Source: Prevotella sp. E15-22 (GTDB lineage: Bacteria; Bacteroidota; Bacteroidia; Bacteroidales; Bacteroidaceae). Taken from it: DNA of 64,000 bases. The stretch spans positions 2,294,001 to 2,358,000 of the forward strand of contig NZ_CP096247.1 in NCBI RefSeq assembly GCF_023204875.1, read 5' to 3'. The notes under the pieces were generated by a model. The model made no database searches. It was given only the letters and a program-made list of their open reading frames with translations, and had not been told where the DNA came from. Each line of letters opens with the position of its first letter. The first letter of the stretch is position 1. A program made the translations under genes and the position numbers. Below, in pieces: positions 29,630 to 39,127 of the stretch.

Positions 29630-31170
29630 TACTGAAGCTTCTTCAACAGACTTGCAATGCTAACCTTGTCCTCGATGATTGAAGCCAAGTCGCTAATCTT
29701 CACGCGCTCCTGCTCCATGGTGTCGCGGAAACGCAGAGTAACACAACCATCGTTCAGTGTGTCGTGGTCAACGGTAACACAGTAAGGTGTACCGATGGCA
29801 TCCTGACGGCGATAGCGCTTACCAATAGAATCCTTCTCGTCGTACTGACAGTTGAAGTGGAACTTCAGGTCGTTGATAATCTCGCGTGCCTTCTCGGGCA
29901 GACCATCTTTCTTCACCAGAGGCATCACAGCCAGTTTAACAGGAGCCAAGGCTGCGGGCAACTTCAGAACTACGCGAGTCTCGCCATTCTCCAGTTTCTC
30001 TTCGCAGTAAGAGTGGCACATGATAGAAAGGAACATACGGTCGACACCGATAGAGGTTTCTATCACATACGGAGTGTAGCTCTCGTTGGTCTGAGGATCG
30101 AAGTACTTGATGCTCTTACCAGAGAACTTCTCGTGCTGAGACAGGTCGAAGTTAGTACGAGAGTGAATACCCTCAACCTCCTTGAAGCCGAACGGCATCT
30201 TGAACTCGATATCGGTAGCGGCATTAGCATAGTGAGCCAACTTGTCATGGTCGTGGAAACGATAGTTCTCAGCGCCGAAGCCCAGAGCCTGGTGCCAAGC
30301 CATACGAGTCTGCTTCCACTTGGGGAACCACTCCAACTCAGTGCCAGGAGCTACGAAGAACTGCATCTCCATCTGCTCGAACTCGCGCATACGAAAGATG
30401 AACTGGCGAGCCACAATCTCGTTACGGAAAGCCTTACCAATCTGAGCGATACCAAAAGGAATCTTCATGCGACCAGTCTTCTGAACATTCAGGTAGTTCA
30501 CAAAGATACCCTGAGCCGTCTCAGGACGCAGATAAACCTTCATGGAACCATCGGCACTAGCACCCATCTCTGTTGAGAACATCAGGTTGAACTGACGCAC
30601 GTCGGTCCAGTTCTTAGTTCCGCTGATGGGGTCAACAATCTCCTCGTCGAGGATAATCTGCTTCAGAGCCTCCAGATCGGGACCCTGCATAGCCTCAGCA
30701 TAACGGGCGTGCAGAGCGTCGCGCTTCTCCTTAGCTTCCTTCACGCGCTCGCTAGTCTCCATATATTTAGCCTCATCGAAAGAGTCACCAAAGCGCTTAC
30801 GAGCCTTCTCAACCTCTTTCTGAATCTTCTCGTCGTATTTGGCAATCTGGTCCTCAATCAGCACGTCAGCACGATAACGCTTCTTACTGTCACGATTATC
30901 GATGAGGGGGTCGTTGAAAGCATCCACGTGGCCAGAAGCCTTCCAGATGGTGGGGTGCATAAAAATAGCAGAGTCAATACCCACGATATTCTCGTGCAGC
31001 AAAACCATTGACTTCCACCAATACTGTTTAATGTTGTTCTTCAACTCCACGCCGTTCTGTCCATAGTCATAAACAGCGCCCAGTCCGTCGTAGATATCAC
31101 TTGAGGGGAACACAAAACCATATTCCTTACAATGCGATACAATCTTCTTAAATACGTCTTCTTGTGCCAT
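29629..31170 (-). CDS. glyS: Glycyl-tRNA synthetase (homodimer type)
   Basis: Class II synthetase that charges tRNA-Gly. The 513-residue protein opens with AQEDVFKKIVSHCKEYGFVFPSSD-type sequence (from residue 2) and has YDYGQNGVELKNNIKQYWW, motif 2 region GKAFRNEIVARQFIFRMREF with EQMEMQFF, and motif 3 around TSIGVDRMFLSIM. The anticodon-binding domain forms the last 100 residues. It is the single-chain alpha2 type, not alpha/beta. The ATG at 31170 is chosen over a TTG ten codons upstream. A -7 box TACCTTTG lies on the minus strand at 31205-31198. Confidence 0.96.
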   Translation of the reverse strand: MAQEDVFKKIVSHCKEYGFVFPSSDIYDGLGAVYDYGQNGVELKNNIKQYWWKSMVLLHENIVGIDSAIFMHPTIWKASGHVDAFNDPLIDNRDSKKRYRADVLIEDQIAKYDEKIQKEVEKARKRFGDSFDEAKYMETSERVKEAKEKRDALHARYAEAMQGPDLEALKQIILDEEIVDPISGTKNWTDVRQFNLMFSTEMGASADGSMKVYLRPETAQGIFVNYLNVQKTGRMKIPFGIAQIGKAFRNEIVARQFIFRMREFEQMEMQFFVAPGTELEWFPKWKQTRMAWHQALGFGAENYRFHDHDKLAHYANAATDIEFKMPFGFKEVEGIHSRTNFDLSQHEKFSGKSIKYFDPQTNESYTPYVIETSIGVDRMFLSIMCHSYCEEKLENGETRVVLKLPAALAPVKLAVMPLVKKDGLPEKAREIINDLKFHFNCQYDEKDSIGKRYRRQDAIGTPYCVTVDHDTLNDGCVTLRFRDTMEQERVKISDLASIIEDKVSIASLLKKLQ

Positions 31171-31335
31171 AAAATTATTATTTCTAGAAATTTTGTGCAA
31201 AGGTAATAAATTTAATGAAAAATGAGAAATGAGAATTGATAAATTATGGGAATTTAAGGGATTTTTCTGACATCAGCACACTTTATTCAGTTTTTTTTTG
31301 TAATTTTGCAAACAAACTGAAAACCATAGTAGATA

Positions 31336-34071
31336 ATGGACGACGAAATAAAGGACGAAATTTTGGAGAACTCAGAAGGCACTGAGGGCTCCGAGAACTC
31401 TGAGACCCCAGAGGGCTCTGAGGGTCATTCTGACTATAAGCCCGTGAATCGCTTCGACGCCTCAGTGGTACACCACCTGAGCGGCATGTATCAGAACTGG
31501 TTTCTGGACTACGCCTCGTATGTGATTCTGGAGCGTGCCGTTCCGCATATCGAGGACGGACTAAAGCCCGTGCAGCGCCGTATCCTTCATTCTATGAAGC
31601 GTATGGACGACGGACGATACAATAAGGTGGCCAACATCGTTGGTCACACCATGCAGTTTCACCCCCATGGTGACGCTAGTATTGGCGATGCCTTGGTGCA
31701 ACTGGGACAGAAGGACCTGCTGATTGACACGCAGGGAAACTGGGGCAACATCCTTACTGGCGACCGTGCGGCCGCACCCCGATATATTGAGGCGCGTCTC
31801 TCGAAGTTTGCCCTCGACACGGTCTTTAATCCCAAGACCACCGACTGGCAGTTATCCTACGACGGTCGTAACAAGGAGCCTATCACGCTTCCTGTCAAGT
31901 ACCCCCTCCTCCTGAGTCAAGGTGCCGAGGGTATTGCCGTAGGTCTGTCATCCAAGATTCTCCCTCACAATTTCTGTGAGATTTGCGATGCTGCCATCAG
32001 CTACCTGCATGGCGAGGAGTTCCATCTGTATCCCGACTTCCAGACGGGTGGCTCTATCGACGTATCAAAATACAACGACGGACAGCGTTGCGGCGTGGTG
32101 AAGGTACGCGCAAAGATTGAGAAGTTGGATCAGAAGACGCTGGTCATTCGCGAGCTCCCCTACTCCAAGACAGTTTCCACACTTATCGAGAGTATCACAC
32201 GTGCCATCGAGAAAGGAAAGATTAAGGCACGCAACGTCACCGACCTCACCTCGGCCGAGGTAGAGATTCAGGTACATCTGGCTCCTGGTGTATCGAGCGA
32301 CAAGACCATCGACGCCCTCTATGCTTTCACCGACTGCGAGATTAACATCTCGCCCAACTGCTGTGTCATCAAGGACGAGAAGCCTCAGTTCCTCACTGTG
32401 AGCGATGTGCTTATCCACAGTGCCGAGCGTACTAAGGACCTCATTCGCCAGGAGTTGGAGATTCGCAAGAACGAACTGCTGGAGCAGTTGCATTTCTGCT
32501 CGCTCGAGAAGATCTTCATTGAGGAGCGCATCTACAAGGACAAGAAGTTCGAGGAAGCGCCTAATGTGGACAAGGTGTGCGAACATATTGACAACCGACT
32601 GACACCTTACTACCCACAACTGGTGCGCGAGGTAACGAAGGACGATATCCTGCGTCTGCTGGAAATCAAGATGCAGCGCATCCTGAAGTTCAACAAGGAG
32701 AAGGCCGACGAGCTGATGGCACGCATCAAGGCCGAGATTGACGAGATAGACCGCGACCTGGCTAACCTCACTGAGGTAACAGCAGCCTGGTTCCAGTTCC
32801 TCAAGGACAAATATGGTAAGGAGCATCCACGACTCACAGAGATTCGCAACTTCGACACCATTGAGGCCTCAAAAGTGGCCGAGGCCAACCAGAAGCTCTA
32901 CATCAACCGTGGCGAGGGTTTCATTGGCACAGGACTGAAGAAGGACGAGTTTGTGTGTAACTGCTCGGACATCGACGATATCATCATCTTTTATCGCGAT
33001 GGCAAGTTCAAGGTGGTGCGCGTAGCCGAGAAGTTGTTTGTAGGCAAGAACGTCATCTGGCTTGGCGTATTCAAAAAGAACGACAAGCGAACCATTTATA
33101 ATATGGTATATCGCGACGGCAGGGCTGGCACGTGCTATATCAAGCGTTTCAATGTGACTGGCGTGACACGCGATCGCGAGGTGGACCTCACCATGGGCAC
33201 ACCAGGCACACGCGTACTCTACTTCACCGCCAACCCCAATGGCGAGGCAGAAATCATCAAGATAACCCTCGAGGCTACTGTGCTCAACGATCATCCACGC
33301 ATGAGTCTCTTCCTGGAGCGCTCGTTTGCAGCCATCGACATCAAGGGACGTTCATCGAAAGGCAACATCCTCACGAAGTTCCCCGTTCATCGCATCACAC
33401 TGAAGAGTCAGGGACACTCCACATTGGGTGGCCGCAAGGTGTGGTTCGACCCAGACGTCAACCGTCTTAACTACGACGAGCACGGCCGTCTTCTGGGCGA
33501 GTTCTTCGACGACGACCAGATTCTGGTGATACTGAAGAATGGCGATTATTACCTCACCAACTTCGACGCCAACAACCACTACGAGGAAAATATCCTACGC
33601 ATTGAGAAGTTCCAGGCCGACAAGGTATGGACGTGCGTACTCTTCGATGCTGACAACCAGGGATATCCCTATATGAAGCGCTTCCTCATGGAGGGCAACA
33701 AACGCAAGCAGAACTTCCTGGGCGACAATCCACAGTCGCAAATGGTATTACTCACAGACGTGGTCTATCCGCTTGTCAAAATAACCTATGGTGGTGCCGA
33801 TGAGTTCCGCGGCTCAGAAGAGATTGATGCAGAGCAGTTTATCGCCGTCAAGGGCTTTAAGGCCAAGGGCAAGCGACTGAGCACCTACCAGATAGAGAGC
33901 ATCGTGGAACTAGAGCCAGTGCGTTTCCCTGAAGAGTCGGAAGCCACAGAGGAAACTGCTTCAGAAGTTATTCCTGAGGAACCCGATGTTGATCCTGACG
34001 CAGGTAAGAGTCAGCAGCAGATTATCGACGAGATGACTGGTCAGCTAAGACTCTTCGACGACGAGGCATAA
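31336..34071 (+). CDS. parC: DNA topoisomerase IV subunit A
   Basis: Breaks and rejoins DNA to decatenate daughter chromosomes together with ParE. The 911-residue protein has the catalytic tyrosine in RAAAPRYIEARLS (Tyr150), the quinolone-determining stretch HPHGDASIGDALVQLGQ, and a long coiled-coil region (about residues 370-480). A short Ser/Glu/Gly-rich N-terminal tail (SEGTEGSENSETPEGSEG) and an acidic C-terminal tail flank the core. The sequence style fits Bacteroidota ParC rather than GyrA; the partner subunit is not in this window. A -7 box TAATTTTG lies at 31301-31308. Confidence 0.88.
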   Translation: MDDEIKDEILENSEGTEGSENSETPEGSEGHSDYKPVNRFDASVVHHLSGMYQNWFLDYASYVILERAVPHIEDGLKPVQRRILHSMKRMDDGRYNKVANIVGHTMQFHPHGDASIGDALVQLGQKDLLIDTQGNWGNILTGDRAAAPRYIEARLSKFALDTVFNPKTTDWQLSYDGRNKEPITLPVKYPLLLSQGAEGIAVGLSSKILPHNFCEICDAAISYLHGEEFHLYPDFQTGGSIDVSKYNDGQRCGVVKVRAKIEKLDQKTLVIRELPYSKTVSTLIESITRAIEKGKIKARNVTDLTSAEVEIQVHLAPGVSSDKTIDALYAFTDCEINISPNCCVIKDEKPQFLTVSDVLIHSAERTKDLIRQELEIRKNELLEQLHFCSLEKIFIEERIYKDKKFEEAPNVDKVCEHIDNRLTPYYPQLVREVTKDDILRLLEIKMQRILKFNKEKADELMARIKAEIDEIDRDLANLTEVTAAWFQFLKDKYGKEHPRLTEIRNFDTIEASKVAEANQKLYINRGEGFIGTGLKKDEFVCNCSDIDDIIIFYRDGKFKVVRVAEKLFVGKNVIWLGVFKKNDKRTIYNMVYRDGRAGTCYIKRFNVTGVTRDREVDLTMGTPGTRVLYFTANPNGEAEIIKITLEATVLNDHPRMSLFLERSFAAIDIKGRSSKGNILTKFPVHRITLKSQGHSTLGGRKVWFDPDVNRLNYDEHGRLLGEFFDDDQILVILKNGDYYLTNFDANNHYEENILRIEKFQADKVWTCVLFDADNQGYPYMKRFLMEGNKRKQNFLGDNPQSQMVLLTDVVYPLVKITYGGADEFRGSEEIDAEQFIAVKGFKAKGKRLSTYQIESIVELEPVRFPEESEATEETASEVIPEEPDVDPDAGKSQQQIIDEMTGQLRLFDDEA

Positions 34072-34097
34072 TGACACACTAGAAAAACAACTCGACA

Positions 34098-34871
34098 ATG
34101 AAGCAGAAGATAGGTATCCTACTCATGGCGCTCCTGCTGGCTCCACTGAATGCGCTGGCACAAAAGAGTTTTCAGTTGGGCATAGGTCCCACGCAGATTC
34201 TGGACACCTATCTCTCGCAGGAAAAATTTAAAGGTACAGGCTTGACGTTTCTCACCACCAGTGAGAGCGTCAAGCTTTTTTCTAATGCCAAGCACTATTC
34301 TCGCTGGTCGTGGCTGTGGCAGCACCAGCTCAACCTTTCCTCCACAGAGGACAGAGCCAAGAACGGCACTGAATTGGAGGGTGCCTACAACCTTTATCTG
34401 GGACGCTACCATACGTGGCACCTTCTCAGCGGAAAACTGAAGCTGCAGGCAGGCGGCATGGCCAACCTGGGACTTGGATTTATCTACAACACACGCAACG
34501 GCAACAACCCTGCCCAGGCACGTGTGGGTCTGCAACTACGCCCATCGGGCATTGCCACCTACTATCTACCAAAACAGTTCAGACTGCGCTACGAGATTGA
34601 CCTGCCACTCTGCGGCCTTGTGTTCAGTCCCAACTACGGTCAATCATACTACGAGATTTTCACTCAGGGCAACTACGACCACAATGTTGTGCCCACCACG
34701 TTTATCTCAGCCCCCAGCTTCCGCCAGCAGTTCACCGTTTCGTGGCAGCTCAGCTGTCGCACAGCCCTCTCGCTGGGCTATCTGGGCGACTATCAGCAGT
34801 TACAGGTGAACAACCTGAAGCAGCATGTGCTCACTCATCGCCTCATGGTGGGCGTCAGCTACGGACTGTAA
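34098..34871 (+). CDS. Exported protein, DUF3316-like
   Basis: A 257-residue protein of unknown function with a clear signal peptide ([22 protein letters not shown]) and no lipobox. The mature part is rich in alternating aromatic and polar residues (for example [21 protein letters not shown]) and ends in MVGVSYGL, a pattern expected for an outer-membrane beta-barrel. It resembles the Bacteroidota DUF3316 family, by memory only. It starts 26 bases after parC and may be co-transcribed. Confidence 0.6.
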   Translation: MKQKIGILLMALLLAPLNALAQKSFQLGIGPTQILDTYLSQEKFKGTGLTFLTTSESVKLFSNAKHYSRWSWLWQHQLNLSSTEDRAKNGTELEGAYNLYLGRYHTWHLLSGKLKLQAGGMANLGLGFIYNTRNGNNPAQARVGLQLRPSGIATYYLPKQFRLRYEIDLPLCGLVFSPNYGQSYYEIFTQGNYDHNVVPTTFISAPSFRQQFTVSWQLSCRTALSLGYLGDYQQLQVNNLKQHVLTHRLMVGVSYGL

Positions 34872-34957
34872 CAAAAAAGATGATGGGCATCACTTGCATT
34901 TCTTGATAACAAGTGACACCCCTCAATCAACTAACAAAACCTATTTTACTTAATTAC

Positions 34958-35821
34958 TTATTTTCTCATACGCTCACGATATTCCTGTGGTGTGATATCC
35001 GTCTGCTTGCGAAACATGCGGATAAAATAACTATGGTCACTGAAACCCAACTGATAGGCCACCTCCTTCACAGGCATATCCGTGGTATAGAGCAGCAGTT
35101 GCGCACGCTCCACCTTTTTCTTGTTGATATACTGTACAGGCGATGTGCCAAACTCACGCTTAAACAAGCGGATAAGATAAGGCTTCGTCACGCAAGCCAC
35201 ATCGGCCAACTCCTCCACATCAATATTATGACATATATGCGAATGGATATGCTCCTGCACACGTTTCATTCTGTCGTCCGATGTCCACATATGCAGTACA
35301 GCCTTGCGCAGGAAGCGCGAGAAGAGCATGAGGATAGCACCACGAAGTTCCATCTTCTGCCATAAAGGCATATCACGATAGCGCTCCACATAGTCAGAAA
35401 ACTGCGTGGCATTGTCGTAAGCCTGTGGGTTACTCTCTGGGAGTCGTGCCTGCGGATGCTGTTCACACATACGCTGAAGCAACAACTCGTCGTCATGACT
35501 GCCCTGCACCTCGCTAGGGAAGTCATACTGCTCCACCAAGTTCATCTCTGCCGTAACCCCCTCATACACATGCAGATAGTAATGTACAAACACGCCATTA
35601 CACTCGTAAGAATGCAGTGTATAGGCAGGGACAATATACAAGTTACCTGGGCACAGATGAACCGTTTTATTAGGCAGTCGCACCCAAGCCTCACCCTCTG
35701 TCACATAGAAAATACGCGTAAAGGGAGAGTTCACATTCTTCCAGTTCCAGTCGCCATTGTGGTGTGCCAGTCCCACATTGAGCATCTGCAGATTAAAGGA
35801 TTCGATAGGAATTTGCATCAT
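34958..35821 (-). CDS. AraC-family transcriptional regulator
   Basis: A 287-residue regulator with an N-terminal cupin-type sensing domain (about residues 25-100; PNKTVHLCPGNLYIVPAYTLH) and a C-terminal double helix-turn-helix (about 185-285) including VEELADVACVTKPYLIRLFK and GFSDHSYFIRMFRKQTDITP. It lies 28 bases downstream of a rhamnose mutarotase gene on the same strand, so it probably senses rhamnose or a related sugar and controls genes elsewhere. No other rhamnose catabolic gene is present here. Confidence 0.88.
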   Translation of the reverse strand: MMQIPIESFNLQMLNVGLAHHNGDWNWKNVNSPFTRIFYVTEGEAWVRLPNKTVHLCPGNLYIVPAYTLHSYECNGVFVHYYLHVYEGVTAEMNLVEQYDFPSEVQGSHDDELLLQRMCEQHPQARLPESNPQAYDNATQFSDYVERYRDMPLWQKMELRGAILMLFSRFLRKAVLHMWTSDDRMKRVQEHIHSHICHNIDVEELADVACVTKPYLIRLFKREFGTSPVQYINKKKVERAQLLLYTTDMPVKEVAYQLGFSDHSYFIRMFRKQTDITPQEYRERMRK

Positions 35822-35849
35822 AGTTTTAGTTCATATGGTCGTTAAAGGT

Positions 35850-36224
35850 TTAATAAAGTCGGAAGATGCGCTCGGCCGGCTGCCATTTCTCGTCACTGCG
35901 AGCCTCAGCATTGCAACCTTGGAAGCGAGCCACGAAGGCCTCCCACTCCGCCTGCCTGGGCAAAGTAGCCAAGCGGTCCATCGCCTCCTGCCAGTTAAAG
36001 TCGGCAGGTGTATCAACAATCATCACCAATCGATTGTCAAGCATATATATTTCCATCTCGAGGATACCCACGGCCTTGATACCTTCGCGTATCTCCTGCC
36101 AGTGGTGTTCCTCCGAGTGCCAGTAGCGATATTGTGCTATCAGCTCTGGATCATTATTAATCTCAAGAAACTGCACATATCGCTTTATTGTTCCATTTGA
36201 TATCGTCTGAATATAGCCTTCCAT
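35850..36224 (-). CDS. rhaM: L-rhamnose mutarotase family protein
   Basis: Interconverts alpha and beta anomers of L-rhamnose (or a similar 6-deoxy sugar). The 124-residue product has the family pattern: KRYVQFLEINNDPELIAQYR, YWHSEEHHWQEIREGIKAVG, MEIYMLDNRLVMIVDTPADF and a C-terminal AERIFRL. The start at 36224 (MEGYIQTISN) is preferred over longer in-frame options because family members begin close to this point. A minus-strand -7 box TATCTTTG (36265-36258), with ATTG 19 bases further upstream, is a probable promoter for this gene and the AraC regulator. Confidence 0.82.
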   Translation of the reverse strand: MEGYIQTISNGTIKRYVQFLEINNDPELIAQYRYWHSEEHHWQEIREGIKAVGILEMEIYMLDNRLVMIVDTPADFNWQEAMDRLATLPRQAEWEAFVARFQGCNAEARSDEKWQPAERIFRLY

Positions 36225-36381
36225 ATAGTGTAACCATTTGTGTATTAAATGATGATGCAAAGATAGTAAAAAAAACACTTATTTCAATATCACAATTCGT
36301 ACTATTTATAGGACAATATTATCTTTGTTCTTTTTTGTCCTATTTTTACAACTTTTCCAGAAGAAAAAGTATCAGAAATCA

Positions 36382-36413
36382 TTTGGTAGTTAGCAGGGAT
36401 TGCGCTACCTTTG
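36382..36413 (+). promoter_or_regulatory. Promoter of the S41 peptidase gene
   Basis: TTTG at 36382-36385 and TACCTTTG at 36406-36413, 20 bases apart, fit the Bacteroidota consensus fully. The gene start is 27 bases downstream. Confidence 0.8.
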
Positions 36414-36440
36414 CAGTGATAAACAACATCAATCGAGATT

Positions 36441-37463
36441 ATGAAACAACTATTCTCTTGGCTGACTCTCTGTTTATGGCTCTGCGCACTCCCACTGCTC
36501 ACGGCCTGCGTCGACGAGGAGGAGTTTGACAACACCCCACAAGGCAACTTCGAGGCACTGTGGAAGATTATCGACGAGCACTACTGCTTCCTGAACTACA
36601 AGCACGAGGCCTACGGACTGGACTGGCAGCAGGTGTACGACAAATATCGCGTGCGCATTGACAACGATATGAGCAACAAGCAACTCTTCGAGGTGCTTGC
36701 TGGCATGCTGGGCGAACTGCGCGACGGCCATGTGAACCTGAACGCTGCCCACGACATGGGTCGCTACTGGTCGTGGTACGAGGACTACCCCACCAACTTC
36801 AGCGACACGCTGCTACGCCGCTATATGGGTACCGACTACCAGATTGCCTCAGGCATCAAATACAAGATTCTTGACGACAACATCGGCTACATGCGCTATG
36901 AGAGTTTCAACGATGGCATTGGCGAAGGCAACCTCGACGAGGTGTTTAAGCACATGCTCCTCTGTCGCGGCCTCATCATTGACATACGCAACAACAGCGG
37001 CGGCATGCTCACCAACGCCGAGAAACTGGCGGCCCGCTTCTGTCACAAGCTAACGCTCGTGGGTTATTATCAGCACAAGACAGGTCCTGGACATAGCGAC
37101 TTTTCCAGTCGCGAGGAGCGCTATCTGGCACCATCGGCCAACCTGCGCTGGAACAAGCCAGCCGTGGTGCTCACCAACCGCCGTGTGTTTAGTGCCGCCA
37201 ACGAGTTTGCAGTCTATATGAAAACCCTGCCCAACGTCTTTCTGGTGGGCGACCATACAGGAGGCGGAGCCGGCATGCCCTTCAACAGCAGTCTGCCCAA
37301 CGGCTGGAGCGTTCGCTTCTCGGCCGTGCCCATGTACGATGCTCAGGGCGAGGCCTGCGAGTTTGGCATCGAGCCCCACTATAATGTTCAGCAGACCGAC
37401 GACGACTTCGCTAAAGGGCGAGACACTATCATCGAGTATGCCCGCAGGCTGCTCGCCCAATAG
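36441..37463 (+). CDS. S41-family peptidase, lipoprotein
   Basis: A 340-residue lipoprotein: signal peptide with lipobox LTAC (Cys23) followed by an acidic stretch (DEEEFD) consistent with Bacteroidota surface-export signals. The fold is the tail-specific protease type: an N-terminal region (residues about 35-120, with LAGMLGELRDGHVNL), then the catalytic domain with GLIIDIRNNSGG (about residues 174-185) and the nucleophile serine in RRVFSAANEFAVYM (Ser251), followed by GDHTGGGAGMPF. Substrate is unknown. It stands alone with its own promoter and a probable downstream terminator. Confidence 0.85.
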   Translation: MKQLFSWLTLCLWLCALPLLTACVDEEEFDNTPQGNFEALWKIIDEHYCFLNYKHEAYGLDWQQVYDKYRVRIDNDMSNKQLFEVLAGMLGELRDGHVNLNAAHDMGRYWSWYEDYPTNFSDTLLRRYMGTDYQIASGIKYKILDDNIGYMRYESFNDGIGEGNLDEVFKHMLLCRGLIIDIRNNSGGMLTNAEKLAARFCHKLTLVGYYQHKTGPGHSDFSSREERYLAPSANLRWNKPAVVLTNRRVFSAANEFAVYMKTLPNVFLVGDHTGGGAGMPFNSSLPNGWSVRFSAVPMYDAQGEACEFGIEPHYNVQQTDDDFAKGRDTIIEYARRLLAQ

Positions 37464-37520
37464 GTTTGTCAAGAAATAGTGCCGAAAAACAGGGTTCTGA
37501 AAAAATGCAAACTAGAACGG

Positions 37521-37547
37521 AAAAATGGGGCTTTTGGCCCCTTTTTT
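37521..37547 (+). terminator. Probable terminator after the S41 peptidase gene
   Basis: GGGGC (37527-37531) pairs with GCCCC (37537-37541) around a TTTTG loop and is followed by six T residues; A residues precede the stem. It lies 60 bases past the stop codon. Confidence 0.65.
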
Positions 37548-37570
37548 CATACCCCTATCGATTTCACCAT

Positions 37571-37657
37571 GCAACGGAGGCTGTTTTACAACCCAACGGA
37601 GGCTGTTTTACCATGCAAAACAGCCTCCGTTGCAGTGTAACTCAGGCTCCGTTACAC
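37571..37657. repeat. Compound direct/inverted repeat element
   Basis: CAACGGAGGCTGTTTTAC occurs twice as a direct repeat (37572-37589 and 37594-37611). The reverse complement of its first 17 bases, AAAACAGCCTCCGTTGC, follows at 37617-37633, so a long cruciform or hairpin can form. A further inverted pair GTGTAAC (37635-37641) / GTTACAC (37651-37657) flanks a partial copy of the core, CAGGCTCCGTT. It looks like a dispersed intergenic repeat; other copies cannot be checked within this window. Confidence 0.75.
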
Positions 37658-37956
37658 CCTAAACGAATATTCGATTGCGTTCTAAATCTTTACACTTTTC
37701 GAGCCAATTTTGTAAACCTCTCATTTTCAACGATTTACAAACTCTCTCATATTTCGCCTGTACGCACAGAAAAAATTTTTGGCTCAGAATTTTTAAATCT
37801 CAGAGGCGCTATTGTCCGCAAATTTCAAAACCACTTCAAGAGTAATCTTGTTTTTCTTTATCCCAATCATTCGTCAGATTACAAAAAAGATTGTATCTTT
37901 GCATTCAGAATAATAAAACACCATATATATAAAAAAGAACTAAGCTATACATCGTT

Positions 37957-39009
37957 ATGAAGAAGTTGATAACATGTTTATTGACTGCGCTGGGACTGAC
38001 AACAGCCTGCGGTCAGGGAAATTTCGAGAATGCCGACGTGGAGGCGTTCGCAAAGTTGATAACCGAAAAGGGCGTTGTGACACTGGATGTGCGCAGCGCT
38101 GAGGAATATGCGGAAGGACACATCGCTGGTGCCCTGCTCATTGACCAGAACCAAGATGATTTCATGGAGAAAGCCAAGGCTATGCTTCAGAAAGAGAAGA
38201 CCATTGCCGTTTACTGTCGCAGTGGTCGCCGTTCGGCCAATGCCGCTGGCCTACTGGCTGCCGAGGGTTATAAGTGCGTGAACCTGAAGGGCGGCATCAG
38301 GGCATGGAAAGAAGCTGGCAAGGCTGTGATCACTGATGCCTACGAGGTGGATGCGTTTCAGACGAAGAGTGGCAAGACGGTGAGGTTTCACGCCTTGATG
38401 CATTCGTGCATCAGGATTGAGTTCGACGGCAAGGAGATTGAGATCGACCCAGTGGCGAAGTTGGGCAATCGCACCATCGACTACGGCACCATGCCCAAGG
38501 CCGACTATATTTTTGTGACCCACGAGCATGGTGATCACTACGACGCCTCGACCATCAGGCTGCTGTCAACAGAGAAGACGCAACTCATCATGAACAAGCG
38601 CTGTGCCGAGATGTTTGGCGCAGGAAAGGCAATGAGCAACGGACAAACAGAAGTGATCGACGGCATAAAGGTTGAGGCCGTGCCAGCCTATAACACATCG
38701 GAAGGGCGCACACAGTTCCACCCCAAGGGTCGCGACAATGGATATATACTGACCATCGACGGTCTGCGCGTGTATATAGCCGGCGACACAGAGGATATTC
38801 CTGAGATGTCAGCCATCAAGGATATCGATGTGGCTTTCCTGCCCTGCAACCAGCCCTATACGATGACGACGGAGCAACTGGTAAAGGCTGCCAAGACAAT
38901 CAAACCCAAGGTTCTCTTTCCCTATCACTATGGTCAGACGGATGTCACAACGATTCCTTCGCAACTCGCAAGCGAGGGCATTGATGTAAGAATCAGGCAT
39001 TATGAATAA
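37957..39009 (+). CDS. Lipoprotein with rhodanese and metallo-beta-lactamase-fold domains
   Basis: A 350-residue two-domain protein. The signal peptide ends at TTAC (Cys18). The rhodanese domain (about residues 25-125) has LDVRSAEEYAEGHIAGALLI and the active-site loop YCRSGRRS (Cys87). The second domain (about 135-350) is a UlaG-like metallo-hydrolase with THEHGDH (residues 188-194), the metal Asp in YIAGDTED and a late HYG. The usual order in MBL-rhodanese persulfide dioxygenases is reversed, and here the protein is anchored to the envelope. A role in periplasmic sulfur chemistry or detoxification is possible but not shown. Confidence 0.83.
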   Translation: MKKLITCLLTALGLTTACGQGNFENADVEAFAKLITEKGVVTLDVRSAEEYAEGHIAGALLIDQNQDDFMEKAKAMLQKEKTIAVYCRSGRRSANAAGLLAAEGYKCVNLKGGIRAWKEAGKAVITDAYEVDAFQTKSGKTVRFHALMHSCIRIEFDGKEIEIDPVAKLGNRTIDYGTMPKADYIFVTHEHGDHYDASTIRLLSTEKTQLIMNKRCAEMFGAGKAMSNGQTEVIDGIKVEAVPAYNTSEGRTQFHPKGRDNGYILTIDGLRVYIAGDTEDIPEMSAIKDIDVAFLPCNQPYTMTTEQLVKAAKTIKPKVLFPYHYGQTDVTTIPSQLASEGIDVRIRHYE

Positions 39010-39062
39010 AAATTGATTTACGTCACGATTTCGCCAAAATCACCATGATTCCATACCAAACA

Positions 39063-39094
39063 TTTGGTAGTTCCAGGGAATAACGGTAACTTTG
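39063..39094 (+). promoter_or_regulatory. Promoter of the small-ORF transcript
   Basis: TTTG (39063-39066) and TAACTTTG (39087-39094) with a 20-base spacer match the Bacteroidota consensus fully. The only feature downstream before a terminator is the short ORF at 39181. Confidence 0.8.
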
Positions 39095-39127
39095 CACATC
39101 CTTAGCGTAGGATAAAAATTAGTATTA

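Larger units (their letters stand above)
37464..37956. other. 493-base intergenic block with repeats and hairpins
   Basis: This gap between two lipoprotein genes holds a terminator-like hairpin (37521-37547), a cluster of direct and inverted repeats (37571-37657), a second inverted pair TTTGTAAA (37709-37716) / TTTACAAA (37734-37741), and a -7 box TATCTTTG (37894-37901) for the next gene. An open frame crosses it (about 160 codons), but its composition is repeat-driven and it has no signal or domain, so I treat the block as non-coding. Confidence 0.6.

Noticed and set aside
37572..37633. Direct repeats considered as a CRISPR array
   Set aside because: Only two direct units with a 4-base gap plus an inverted copy, no spacers of regular size and no cas genes nearby.
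37466..37960. Open frame of 164 codons between the S41 peptidase and rhodanese genes
   Set aside because: It spans a terminator, palindromic repeats and the promoter of the next gene, and has no signal, domain or normal composition.
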